This document shows, piece after piece, positions 8,841 through 16,566 of a stretch of 64,000 nucleotides of DNA. The translations under genes were made by a program, and so were the position numbers. The notes below the pieces were generated by a model. The model saw nothing but the letters and a program-made list of their open reading frames with translations, had not been told where the DNA came from and ran no database searches. Origin of the DNA: CAXBNB01 sp965267535 (GTDB lineage: Bacteria > Bacteroidota > Bacteroidia > Cytophagales > Cyclobacteriaceae); the NCBI GenBank assembly GCA_965267535.1, contig OZ254082.1, forward strand, positions 124,001 through 188,000, written 5' to 3'. The first letter of the stretch is position 1; every line of letters starts with the position of its first letter.

Positions 8841-9721
8841 TCTACAAACCGTTTTAAGATTTTCTTGTAGGCATCTATTCGTCTATCACGCAAAAAAGGC
8901 CATATACGGCGTACATTTTCGGAGTGTTTGACGTCTACAGTCACTACTTCATTTTGTTCTTTTGACGATTCGGCCTGAAATAAAATTTCTCCCTGCGGGC
9001 CAGCTACAAAGCTGTTTCCCCAAAACGCTATGCCATTGGTTTGTCCTGATGGGTCGCTTTCATGCCCGGTACGGTTGACCGATATTACCGGCAGTCCGTT
9101 TGCCACGGCATGACCCCTTTGCGAGATTGTCCAGGCATCCTGCTGTCGTTTTTTTTCATCAGCACTGTCGGTAGACTCCCACCCTATTGCCGTAGGGTAT
9201 ATCAATAACTCTGCGCCGTGCAGGGCCATAAGGCGGGCGGCTTCAGGGTACCACTGGTCCCAGCACACCAGCACGCCAAGCTTGCCTACCGATGTTTCGA
9301 TCGGTTTGAAACCCAGGTCTCCGGGAGTAAAATAGAATTTCTCGTAGTATGCAGGGTCATCCGGTATGTGCATTTTGCGATATTTGCCAGCAATAGAGCC
9401 GTCTTTTTCTATTACCACAGCCGTATTGTGGTAAAGGCCTGGAGCCCTACGCTCAAACAGCGAAGTGACCAACACGATACCCAGCTCAGCAGCCAGGCGG
9501 CCAAAACGCTCTGTAGACGGGCCCGGAATAGACTCAGCCAAATCAAATACATCTACATCCTCCGTCTGACAGAAGTACAGTGAGTTGTGCAGCTCCTGCA
9601 GCACCACCAGCTGTGCCCCTTTAGAGGCACAATCACGAATGTTGCTTTCCAGCTTTGCCATGTTAGTAGCTATGTCAGATGTATTGGCTTGCTGTATGAT
9701 TCCTATTTCTAGTGTGTTCAT
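8837..9721 (-). CDS. aguB: N-carbamoylputrescine amidase
   Basis: A nitrilase-superfamily hydrolase, 294 residues, with the Glu-Lys-Cys triad at E43 (LQELHNSLYF), K116 (YRKMHIPDD) and C153 (VLVCWDQWYPE). The sequence around the triad and RDRRIDAYKK near the end are typical of AguB. It hydrolyses N-carbamoylputrescine to putrescine, CO2 and ammonia. It lies four bases after aguA, whose product makes its substrate, so the pair forms the plant-type arginine-agmatine route to polyamines. It is the last gene of the minus-strand run siroheme gene - aguA - aguB. Confidence 0.93.
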   Translation of the reverse strand: MNTLEIGIIQQANTSDIATNMAKLESNIRDCASKGAQLVVLQELHNSLYFCQTEDVDVFDLAESIPGPSTERFGRLAAELGIVLVTSLFERRAPGLYHNTAVVIEKDGSIAGKYRKMHIPDDPAYYEKFYFTPGDLGFKPIETSVGKLGVLVCWDQWYPEAARLMALHGAELLIYPTAIGWESTDSADEKKRQQDAWTISQRGHAVANGLPVISVNRTGHESDPSGQTNGIAFWGNSFVAGPQGEILFQAESSKEQNEVVTVDVKHSENVRRIWPFLRDRRIDAYKKILKRFVD

Positions 9722-9725
9722 GAGT

Positions 9726-10754
9726 TTATCGGATAGCGCCCGCAGGGTATTGCATGGTGACGCAATGCAACGAGCCGTGTTGTTTGATCAATGGTAAGCA
9801 ATTTATTCCTATTATTTCTCTGTCGGGGAAAACCTCCTGTAAGATTTCCTGAGCCTGCTGGTCTTTTTTACTATCGTAAAAGGGAACTAAAACAGCATCA
9901 TTGATGATCAGAAAGTTGGCGTATGTAGCAGGAAGCCTTTCCCCATTGTCGTACACAGCATCGGCCATGGGCAAAGCGATGAGGCGGTAGGGATTTCCCT
10001 CGGGTGTACGAAATGTAGCGAGCTGATTTTTCATTTTTTTCAATGCGGCGAAGTGCTCGTCTGATTCGTCATCGCAGGCTACATAGGCGATGGTGTTTTC
10101 ATCACAAAACCGGGCAAGGGTATCTATGTGACTGTCTGTGTCGTCTCCCGAAAGGTAGCCATGATCCAGCCATAGGATTTGTTTTGCTCCCAGGGTAGAC
10201 TGCAGGTGATCTGCGATTTGTGTTTGCGAAAAGGTTGGATTGCGGGAGTCAGTCAATAGGCAGGCAGAAGTGGTAAGAAGCGTTCCCCGGCCGTCTGACT
10301 CTATGCTACCCCCTTCTAGTATGAAGTTGAGGCAGTTTTGGTAGTTAACCTGTTCTGCAAATACTCCGGCCTGATACATTTGACTGGTGATCAGGTTGTC
10401 TTTTTTTGCTTCAAATTTGTTTCCCCATCCATTGAAGCCAAAATCAAGAAGAATGGGTTTTTCTCCTTCCAATACGGTAATACCGCCGTGATCTCTGGCC
10501 CAGGTGTCGTCGGCATCTACTTCTACAAGACGGATATTTTCCATATGGCAGTTTTGTAGCAGTGTCGTTACACGGTTTTTATCGTTGCAGGCAACAACGA
10601 GCAATTGCCTCGCCGCAATCTCGCGTGCTATGTTTGTAAAACATAGTTCGACCTCTGGAAGCATATAAGCCCAGTCGGTACCGGCGTGAGGCCAGGTGAG
10701 CTGAACGGCGCTTTGAGGGTGCCATTCCGGGGGTAAAAGTCGGGTGTTATTCAT
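9726..10754 (-). CDS. aguA: Agmatine deiminase
   Basis: 342 residues of the peptidyl-arginine-deiminase (PAD/GME) family. Agmatine deiminase motifs are visible: DDTWARDHGG (substrate carboxylate-side residues), GNKFEAKKD, ILEGGSIESDGRGTLLTT, WLDHGYLSGDDTDSHIDT with catalytic His and Asp, and the nucleophile C331 in HGSLHCVTMQYP. It converts agmatine to N-carbamoylputrescine and ammonia. Its first codons overlap the end of the upstream siroheme gene by 8 bp, indicating translational coupling, and aguB follows directly. Confidence 0.95.
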   Translation of the reverse strand: MNNTRLLPPEWHPQSAVQLTWPHAGTDWAYMLPEVELCFTNIAREIAARQLLVVACNDKNRVTTLLQNCHMENIRLVEVDADDTWARDHGGITVLEGEKPILLDFGFNGWGNKFEAKKDNLITSQMYQAGVFAEQVNYQNCLNFILEGGSIESDGRGTLLTTSACLLTDSRNPTFSQTQIADHLQSTLGAKQILWLDHGYLSGDDTDSHIDTLARFCDENTIAYVACDDESDEHFAALKKMKNQLATFRTPEGNPYRLIALPMADAVYDNGERLPATYANFLIINDAVLVPFYDSKKDQQAQEILQEVFPDREIIGINCLPLIKQHGSLHCVTMQYPAGAIR

Positions 10755-11352
10755 TGTTTTTTCCCTTAAGCCAGTTTTTAGTTACGTCGTTTAGGGCTTT
10801 CACTTTGTATTCAAAATCTCCTTTTAGCTTGTCGCGGATAGCACTCATGTTTTCCAGTACGTCTTGAATGCTATCGGGTATTTCCTCGTTTAGAAATTCT
10901 TTTACACGCTTGGCTACTGTGGGTGATTTTCCGTTGGTGGAAATGGCGATTTTCAAATCGCCCTTTTTTACGATAGACCCCAAATAGAAATCACATAGGT
11001 CGGGCTTGTCGGCTACATTGCAGAGGAGTTTTCTTGCTTTCGTGTGTTGCTTTATAGTAGCGTTCAGGTCATTGTCGTTGGTGGCGAGTATAACCAGCTG
11101 CGCCTGATCCAGGTCTGTGGGGTCGTAGGGTTTTTCTTTAAGAGTGATGTTGGGGTATTGTTTGGCTACCTCGATCACCTCGGGTATAAACTCCATAGCT
11201 ACGATGGTAATCTGTGTAGCAGGGCTGTTGTTTAGTACGGCTTCTAGTTTTTCCAGCCCTACGTTTCGTCCTCCCACGATCAGAAGGCGGAGGGTTTCGA
11301 GTTTTAGAAAAACAGGAAAAAGGGTGTTTTCGGGCGTGTTTGGTGCACTCAT
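10747..11352 (-). CDS. Precorrin-2 dehydrogenase / sirohydrochlorin ferrochelatase (CysG N-terminal type)
   Basis: 201 residues matching the N-terminal NAD-binding module of CysG/Met8p: FPVFLKLETLRLLIVGGRNVGLEKLEAVL holds the GGxxVG nucleotide loop; NVADKPDLCDFYLGSIVKKGDLKIAISTNGKSPTVAKRVKEFL is the family hallmark. It oxidises precorrin-2 and may insert iron to give siroheme, the cofactor of the sulfite reductase encoded next door. The methyltransferase half of CysG is absent, so uroporphyrinogen methylation must come from another gene. A TAnnTTTG box lies just upstream (11370-11377). The gene is the first of an operon with aguA and aguB. Confidence 0.9.
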   Translation of the reverse strand: MSAPNTPENTLFPVFLKLETLRLLIVGGRNVGLEKLEAVLNNSPATQITIVAMEFIPEVIEVAKQYPNITLKEKPYDPTDLDQAQLVILATNDNDLNATIKQHTKARKLLCNVADKPDLCDFYLGSIVKKGDLKIAISTNGKSPTVAKRVKEFLNEEIPDSIQDVLENMSAIRDKLKGDFEYKVKALNDVTKNWLKGKNNE

Positions 11353-11369
11353 AATGTCAGAATATAGGG

Positions 11370-11377
11370 CAAAATTA
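11370..11377 (-). promoter_or_regulatory. -7 promoter box of the siroheme-aguA-aguB operon
   Basis: On the minus strand the sequence reads TAATTTTG, a full match to the Bacteroidota -7 consensus TAnnTTTG, 18 bp before the ATG at 11352. No good -33 box is visible at normal spacing. Confidence 0.5.
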
Positions 11378-11426
11378 TAGGGATTCTATCAATTTAGAAG
11401 GATAAAAGTTTTTTTTGAGTAAACAC

Positions 11427-11457
11427 AAAAAAGCCCGGATAAGGACTACCCGGGCTT
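11427..11457 (-). terminator. Intrinsic terminator after the sulfite reductase gene
   Basis: An inverted repeat AAGCCCGG / CCGGGCTT (11431-11438 and 11450-11457) with an 11-nt loop. On the minus strand the stem is followed by a run of U (plus-strand A tract 11427-11432). It lies 21 bp past the reductase stop and separates that gene from the siroheme-agu operon. Confidence 0.85.
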
Positions 11458-11478
11458 CTTAGGTTGAGAGCGATGTAA

Positions 11479-13611
11479 TTATGCTTGCACAGCTGAATCT
11501 ACGATTTCAGCTACGGCTGTTTTTTGTACTTGTCCTAAAAACTGCTCAGCTTCTGCCAGGTATTTTTTGGCAAAATCTTCGCTGGGTTCGTTTTTGTTAA
11601 TTTGCAATACCTGATCGGTAAATGTGCCATCAAAACTCCACAGTTTGTTGTCAGCAAAGTGCTCATTCATGTTTTTCATGATGCCTGCCTGCGTATTTAC
11701 CTCTATGCTTTTATCGGTGAGTAGTGCCTTTGCTCCATTGATAAAAGTATTGTAAGAATGGTAGATAGCGTCTGCATATTGACCTTCGGCAAGGGCTTCT
11801 TTAGACCAGGCTAGCTTTTCTTCTGCATCGAATAGAAGTGTAGATACCAGGTCAATGATTACGCCGGCGCATTCTCCTACTTCGGTTTCTACTGCAAATT
11901 GGTCTGCTTTGCCCCAATCGATATAATCCGATGGCTCAAGAGTCGCCTGATCTGCAAAGGGTTTAAGCATTTGGTAAAAATAATCCTTACCTTGTCTGCG
12001 GTAGTAGTCAGCGTAGTATTCTCCATCATTGGAGTTGTCCTGATAGTCTTCCAGCAGCTGACGAAGTACCTGAGGTCCTCGCTTGCTAGGTATTTTGATT
12101 ACTTTTTCAGCCAGATAGCCTTCACCGTTGGGTCTGGTACCTCCACCCAAAAGCACCTGAAGTGCAGGGAATACGCGCTTGGTTTGTTTGTTTTTTAGTG
12201 AACTGCCGTGAAACCCGATGGTCCCTATGCCGTGTTGCCCGCAAGAGTTAGGGCATCCGCTTATTTTAATTTGAATGTCGTTGTTGGCAATAAAGTCCGG
12301 ATATTCTTCGATGATTACTTTTTCCAGTTCCAAAGCAATGTGCGTACTGTCAGATACACCGAGGTTACAAGAGTCGGTTCCCGGGCAGGCCATTACGTCG
12401 GCTGTGCTGCCAAAGCCAGGTTCTGCCAGCTCAAGTTCGTTGAGCGCGAGAAAAAGACCACTCAGTGCGTCTTTAGTTACATAGCGCAGTACATACCCCT
12501 GGTTTACCGTTACGCGGATGTCATCAGCGGCATATTTGTCGATGATGTCAGCAAACTTATGGGCTTTTTCGGCTTTCATGTCGCCGTTTGGAAGCTTGAT
12601 GGCTACTCCGAAGTATCCTTCCTGTTTTTGAGCAAATACGTTCGTATTTTCCCATGAGGTATACTTGGCCTGCAATTCTGCAGGTATTTCTACCGGTTCT
12701 ACAGGTGCTGCCAGCTTAGACTCAGGCACTGCGTTGCGGTCTATTTTGTAAGTTTTTACTTTCAGAGATTTCCACTCTTCTTTCACGAGTCGGAGCACCT
12801 CTTCTACACCCAGATCGTTCATCAAAAACTTGAACCGAGCTTTTACCCTTCTCTTTCTTTCGCCATATCGATCGAAAACACGAAGTACGGCTTCTGTAAA
12901 AGGAATAATTTGATCTTCTTCTAAAAACTCATAGCCTAGTACGGCAGGTACAGGCTGAGCACCCAGACCACCTCCCAGCATTACGCGAAAGCCTCGTTTT
13001 TCTTCACCATCTACGGTTTTCACTTTTGGTATAAATCCTATATCGTGGATAAAAGAGATACCTGTGTCTGCATCGCTGGAAGAAAATGAAATTTTAAACT
13101 TTCTTCCCATTTCCTGGCATACAGGGTTTCTGAGAAAGTACCTGAACAGTTCGTCTGCATAGGGAGCCACATCAAATGGCTCATGTGGATCTATTCCAGC
13201 TTTAGGAGAGGCGGTGACATTACGCACGGTGTTGCCACATGCTTCACGTGTAGTAATGCTATCCTGCTCTAGCTTAGCCCATAGCTCAGGTGTTTTTTCC
13301 AGACTCACATAGTGTATCTGAATATCCTGACGGGTGGTAGCGTGCAGGTTGCCACTGCCATATTCTGTTGAAATATCGGCTATTCTGCGCAGCTGACGGG
13401 TAGTCATTCTTCCGTATGGGATTTTGATCCGCACCATTTGTACGCCGGGCTGACGCTGGCCATACACTCCTCTGGCTAATCGTAAGCTACGGAATTTGTC
13501 GGCATCAATCTTTCCTTCGTTGAAAAGTTGAATCCTGTTGGCTAAGTCGATAATGTCTTTCTCAACAATAGGATTGTTGAGGTCTTCAAGTTCACTTCTA
13601 AAGCTTTTCAT
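11479..13611 (-). CDS. Siroheme sulfite (or nitrite) reductase with C-terminal HEPN-like extension
   Basis: 710 residues. Two ferredoxin-like/siroheme repeats are present (RMTTRQLRRIADISTEYGSGNLHATTRQDIQIH and the second near 365-400). The [4Fe-4S]/siroheme ligands are C409-x5-C415 and C453-x3-C457 (MACPGTDSCNLG; SGCPNSCGQHG). It reduces sulfite to sulfide (or nitrite to ammonia) with six electrons, probably from ferredoxin. The last ~130 residues (after about 575) are an extra helical domain of HEPN type (LAEGQYADAIYHSYNTFINGAKALL), seen in Bacteroidota homologues. Sequence alone does not settle sulfite versus nitrite. The Cys-rich leader ORF and attenuator upstream and the nearby cysE-cysM genes favour sulfite reductase (sir). 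The start at 13611 is 20 nt after the terminator U-run. Confidence 0.9.
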   Translation of the reverse strand: MKSFRSELEDLNNPIVEKDIIDLANRIQLFNEGKIDADKFRSLRLARGVYGQRQPGVQMVRIKIPYGRMTTRQLRRIADISTEYGSGNLHATTRQDIQIHYVSLEKTPELWAKLEQDSITTREACGNTVRNVTASPKAGIDPHEPFDVAPYADELFRYFLRNPVCQEMGRKFKISFSSSDADTGISFIHDIGFIPKVKTVDGEEKRGFRVMLGGGLGAQPVPAVLGYEFLEEDQIIPFTEAVLRVFDRYGERKRRVKARFKFLMNDLGVEEVLRLVKEEWKSLKVKTYKIDRNAVPESKLAAPVEPVEIPAELQAKYTSWENTNVFAQKQEGYFGVAIKLPNGDMKAEKAHKFADIIDKYAADDIRVTVNQGYVLRYVTKDALSGLFLALNELELAEPGFGSTADVMACPGTDSCNLGVSDSTHIALELEKVIIEEYPDFIANNDIQIKISGCPNSCGQHGIGTIGFHGSSLKNKQTKRVFPALQVLLGGGTRPNGEGYLAEKVIKIPSKRGPQVLRQLLEDYQDNSNDGEYYADYYRRQGKDYFYQMLKPFADQATLEPSDYIDWGKADQFAVETEVGECAGVIIDLVSTLLFDAEEKLAWSKEALAEGQYADAIYHSYNTFINGAKALLTDKSIEVNTQAGIMKNMNEHFADNKLWSFDGTFTDQVLQINKNEPSEDFAKKYLAEAEQFLGQVQKTAVAEIVDSAVQA

Positions 13612-13631
13612 CTTTACAGTTCGTGTTATGC

Positions 13632-13670
13632 AAAAAAAAGGCCTTTCCCGATTGTCGGAGAAAGGCCTTT
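13632..13670 (-). terminator. Intrinsic terminator hairpin in the sulfite reductase leader (attenuator)
   Basis: On the minus strand the arms AAAGGCCTTTC (13670-13660) and GAAAGGCCTTT (13647-13637) pair perfectly. The inner loop can add CCGA/TCGG, and eight U follow (plus-strand A run 13632-13639). This is a strong rho-independent terminator. It lies inside the leader of the downstream gene, between a Cys-codon ORF and the reductase ATG, instead of following a gene: glmM, the next gene upstream, ends 247 bp earlier and a promoter box lies between. That position is diagnostic of transcription attenuation. Confidence 0.85.
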
Positions 13671-13697
13671 CCTTTATGTTTTTACTTTAATTCAAAA

Positions 13698-13769
13698 TTA
13701 TAAACGGATACCCTCTCCTTGTAAAGGCATACAACAACAGTTGTCATATAGTTCCAAAGTAAGGGTCAT
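13698..13769 (-). CDS. Putative cysteine-sensing leader peptide of the sulfite reductase gene
   Basis: A 23-codon ORF reading MTLTLELYDNCCCM, then PLQGEG, then IRL and TAA. Three consecutive TGT Cys codons lie at 13731-13739. The ATG has an A-rich upstream context (ACAAAACAATATG), normal for Bacteroidota initiation. A TAnnTTTG promoter box is 60 bp upstream, and the terminator hairpin begins 27 bp after the stop. Known leader-peptide attenuators place codons of the end-product amino acid like this. Here cysteine, the end product of sulfite reduction plus CysM, would be sensed. Inferred mechanism: when Cys-tRNA is scarce the ribosome stalls on the triplet and frees downstream RNA (GCCTTT at 13728-13723, GGAGA at 13718-13714) to pair with AAAGGC or TCTCC of the terminator, letting transcription proceed. 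Confidence 0.75.
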   Translation of the reverse strand: MTLTLELYDNCCCMPLQGEGIRL

Positions 13770-13829
13770 ATTGTTTTGTGTATTAATCATTTCGCTATGT
13801 TGTAAGCAAAGCACAACTTATTCGAACTA

Positions 13830-13837
13830 CAAAGATA
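13830..13837 (-). promoter_or_regulatory. -7 promoter box upstream of the Cys leader
   Basis: Minus strand TATCTTTG matches TAnnTTTG. It lies between the end of glmM (13917) and the leader ATG (13769), so the leader ORF and terminator would be in the 5' part of the transcript. A clear -33 box is not seen. Confidence 0.5.
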
Positions 13838-13916
13838 TAGTAGAAAAATGAAAGGTCGTATAGTGAGATGCCTTTCTTTTAGAAAAATGCAAGAAACTAC
13901 GAGGTTTTATTGCAAA

Positions 13917-15311
13917 TCACTCTACTTTTTCGGTTACTATTTCTTTTATATCCATAATAAACTTATTGGCCAGATGTTCGGCAGTAGATAAGCTTTCTGA
14001 CTCTGAGTAGATTCGGATAATGGGCTCGGTGTTGGATTTTCTAAGGTGCACCCACTCCTTGTCGAATTCTATCTTTAGACCGTCTGTTTCGTTTATTGGC
14101 TGTTTTTTATATTTTTCTTTCACCGCATTCATCACATTGTCGATGTTCATTTCGGCAGTGAGTTCTATTTTGTTTTTGGAGATGTGGTAGTTGGGATACA
14201 TGCCACGGAGCAGTGAGGCGCTTTTGCCAAACCGGGCCAGGTGACTCAAAAACAGAGCTATACCTACTAATGCATCGCGCCCGTAGTGAAGCTCGGGATA
14301 TATGATGCCCCCATTGCCTTCGCCTCCTATAATGGCGTTGGTTTCCTTCATTTTAGTCACCACATTTACTTCTCCTACGGCTGAAGCTTCGTACGTGCCG
14401 CCGTTTTTGAGGGTGATGTCTTGCAGTGCCCGGGTAGAAGACAGGTTGGATACGGTGTTGCCTTTGGTATTTTTCAATACATAATCGGCTATCGTTACCA
14501 GCGAATATTCTTCGCCATAGGGTTCGCCCATTTCCGACACAAAGGCCAGCCTGTCTACATCAGGGTCTACCACAATACCTAAGTCGAACCTGCCGGACTC
14601 TACTTCTGAGCAAATGGTGGTAATGTTTTCGGGCAGAGGTTCGGGATTGTGTGGAAACTGACCGTTGGGTTCGCCGTAAAAAATCTCGAAGTTTTTCACA
14701 CCGAGTTTTTCCAGTAGCAGGGGAATGGCAATTCCTCCTGTGGAGTTTACAGCATCCACAGCGATCTTAAAATCTCTTTTGGCGATGGCTTCAGTATCCA
14801 CCAGAGGCAGTTCCAGTATTTTGTCTATGTGATACCCTATGTAGGTGTCGTTTGCTGAGTATTTGCCCAAATCTTTGCTTACAGCATAATTGATTTCGCC
14901 CTGCTCGGCTATTTCCAGTACTTGCTGGCCGTCGTTGGCAGAAATGAATTCCCCGTGCTGATTAAGCAGTTTGAGGGCATTCCACCCTACAGGGTTGTGG
15001 CTGGCAGTGATAATGATACCGCCACCTGCATTTTCTACAGGTACGGCCATTTCCACAGTGGGTGTGGTGGACAGTCCCAGGTCTACTACGTCTATACCCA
15101 TAGCCATGAGTGTAGAAGATACCAGGTCAGTGATATACTTTCCTGATGGACGGGCGTCCCGGCCTATAACGATCTTTTCTATTTGGGTAGTGTTTTTTAC
15201 CCACTGACCAAAAGCAGAGGAAAATTTCACTACATCATTAGGAGTCAAGGCTTCACCTTCTTTGCCGCCTATAGTACCCCTGATACCAGAGATTGATTTA
15301 ATTAAAGCCAC
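13917..15311 (-). CDS. glmM: Phosphoglucosamine mutase
   Basis: 464 residues of the alpha-D-phosphohexomutase family. The phosphoserine loop is TASHNPVGW with S104. The metal-binding loop is DPDVDRLAF, the sugar-binding loop GEGNGGIIYPELHYGRDA, and the phosphate-binding loop RKSNTEPIIRIYSE. The DPDVD and EGNGG versions fit the archaeal/Bacteroidota GlmM-like branch, which interconverts glucosamine-6-P and glucosamine-1-P for UDP-GlcNAc synthesis. Phosphomannomutase activity is the main alternative. A TACATTTG box at 15338-15345 supports the start at 15311. Confidence 0.88.
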   Translation of the reverse strand: MALIKSISGIRGTIGGKEGEALTPNDVVKFSSAFGQWVKNTTQIEKIVIGRDARPSGKYITDLVSSTLMAMGIDVVDLGLSTTPTVEMAVPVENAGGGIIITASHNPVGWNALKLLNQHGEFISANDGQQVLEIAEQGEINYAVSKDLGKYSANDTYIGYHIDKILELPLVDTEAIAKRDFKIAVDAVNSTGGIAIPLLLEKLGVKNFEIFYGEPNGQFPHNPEPLPENITTICSEVESGRFDLGIVVDPDVDRLAFVSEMGEPYGEEYSLVTIADYVLKNTKGNTVSNLSSTRALQDITLKNGGTYEASAVGEVNVVTKMKETNAIIGGEGNGGIIYPELHYGRDALVGIALFLSHLARFGKSASLLRGMYPNYHISKNKIELTAEMNIDNVMNAVKEKYKKQPINETDGLKIEFDKEWVHLRKSNTEPIIRIYSESESLSTAEHLANKFIMDIKEIVTEKVE

Positions 15312-15337
15312 TTTTATACCTGTTTATAATGGGGGCG

Positions 15338-15345
15338 CAAATGTA
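15338..15345 (-). promoter_or_regulatory. -7 promoter box of glmM
   Basis: Minus strand TACATTTG matches TAnnTTTG and lies 26 bp before the glmM ATG. No convincing -33 element was found. Confidence 0.5.
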
Positions 15346-15433
15346 TGTAAACCGCACCGCACCTTGAAGAAAAAATATTCTTTTTGAAAAGGATTTCTAA
15401 AACTTAAGAGAGTTGGTGAACGCTGAATCGCGT

Positions 15434-15664
15434 TTATTTGAATTTGTTCATAACCTTGGTTACTTCAGATTCCGGGTTTCCGCATGCCTCGCCGGCTCCT
15501 ACTGTTTTGCCGCAGTAGCCACATGCTTCGCCTTCCTTGTTGAGGTATGGATTTTGTGATGCGCAGGTGCCTTTAAACTCACCTTTTTTCAAAAAAATAA
15601 GTCTTACTGACATCAAGATGAAAAATAGCGCAATAAATCCGATTCCGAGTAATACAGTTGTCAT
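15434..15664 (-). CDS. Small membrane-anchored Cys-containing protein
   Basis: A 76-residue protein. Residues about 3-24 are one hydrophobic segment (TTVLLGIGFIALFFILMSVRLIF), followed by KKGEFKGTCASQNPYL and two further Cys clusters: EACGYCGKTVGAGEACGNPE. The four or five cysteines in the soluble tail could bind metal or an Fe-S cluster, but no family function is known to me; similar small proteins are common and unnamed in Bacteroidota. A well-spaced promoter (TTG at 15709-15711, 18 bp, TAATTTTG at 15683-15690, minus strand) lies directly upstream. The gene is divergent from mazG. Confidence 0.75.
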   Translation of the reverse strand: MTTVLLGIGFIALFFILMSVRLIFLKKGEFKGTCASQNPYLNKEGEACGYCGKTVGAGEACGNPESEVTKVMNKFK

Positions 15665-15682
15665 ATTTAAAATATCTTAGTG

Positions 15683-15711
15683 CAAAATTAGACATTATTG
15701 GATAAAACCAA
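15683..15711 (-). promoter_or_regulatory. Promoter of the small Cys-containing membrane protein
   Basis: Minus-strand -33 TTG (15711-15709), an 18-bp spacer and -7 TAATTTTG (15690-15683), matching the Bacteroidota consensus; the ATG follows 18 bp later at 15664. Confidence 0.55.
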
Positions 15712-15750
15712 GTGTTTTCACACAACACTTTCTCAAGACAGAAGATTCCT

Positions 15751-16551
15751 ATGGCTCCCATCAAACCCATTGAAGACCCGAAAAGAAAAGAAAAACTGGC
15801 TGCTTTTGACAGGCTTCTTACCATTATGGATGAGTTGAGAGAACATTGCCCCTGGGACAAGAAGCAGACGCTCGAAACGCTGCGTTACCTTACTATAGAA
15901 GAAACCTACGAGCTCTCAGATGCTATCTTGGAAAACAACCTCGAGGAGGTAAAAAAAGAGATTGGGGATATTATGCTCCACATGGTCTTTTATGCTAAGA
16001 TAGGCGATGAGAAAAAGAGCTTTGATATAGCCGATGCGCTTCACGGTATTTGCGATAAGCTGGTACATCGGCATCCGCACATATATGGCGATGTAAAGGC
16101 AGAAAACGAGCAGCAGGTAAAGGAAAACTGGGAGAAGCTAAAGCTAAAAGAAAAGGGCAACAAGTCTGTGTTGGGTGGGGTGCCGGGTTCACTTCCTGCC
16201 TTGGTAAAGGCAATGCGCATACAGGAAAAAGCGAGAGGGATTGGTTTTGATTGGGAGAAGAAAGAGCAGGTATGGGATAAGGTGAAGGAAGAAATGACCG
16301 AGTTTGGAGATGAGTTGCAAAAGGGTAATCACGAGGCGGCTAAAAGTGAATTTGGTGATTTGTTGTTTTCACTGGTAAACTATGCACGGTTTGAAGGCAT
16401 AGATCCCGAAGAGGCACTGGAACGCACCAACAAGAAGTTTATCAAGCGATTTCAATACCTGGAAACAGAATCGCAAAAAGATGGAAAGTCCATGGCTGAC
16501 ATGACATTGGATGAAATGGACGAATATTGGGAAAAAGCAAAACAATTGTAA
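15751..16551 (+). CDS. mazG: Nucleoside triphosphate pyrophosphohydrolase MazG
   Basis: Two MazG domains in tandem. The first has CPWDKKQTLETLRYLTIEETYELSDAI and EVKKEIGDIMLHMVFYAKI with the EExxE and ExxD metal residues. The second has WDKVKEEMTEFGDELQ and AKSEFGDLLFSLVNYAR. It hydrolyses NTPs to NMP and PPi, a house-cleaning or (p)ppGpp-related function. I prefer the ATG at 15751 (266 residues, MAPIKPIEDPKRKEKL), the usual length. A GTG at 15712 would add 13 residues but lies in the divergent promoter region. Confidence 0.93.
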   Translation: MAPIKPIEDPKRKEKLAAFDRLLTIMDELREHCPWDKKQTLETLRYLTIEETYELSDAILENNLEEVKKEIGDIMLHMVFYAKIGDEKKSFDIADALHGICDKLVHRHPHIYGDVKAENEQQVKENWEKLKLKEKGNKSVLGGVPGSLPALVKAMRIQEKARGIGFDWEKKEQVWDKVKEEMTEFGDELQKGNHEAAKSEFGDLLFSLVNYARFEGIDPEEALERTNKKFIKRFQYLETESQKDGKSMADMTLDEMDEYWEKAKQL

Positions 16552-16566
16552 ATTTTAAGTAAATAG

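Noticed and set aside
13632..13760. SAM or other riboswitch in the sulfite reductase leader
   Set aside because: No conserved riboswitch core seen; the Cys-codon ORF explains the terminator better.
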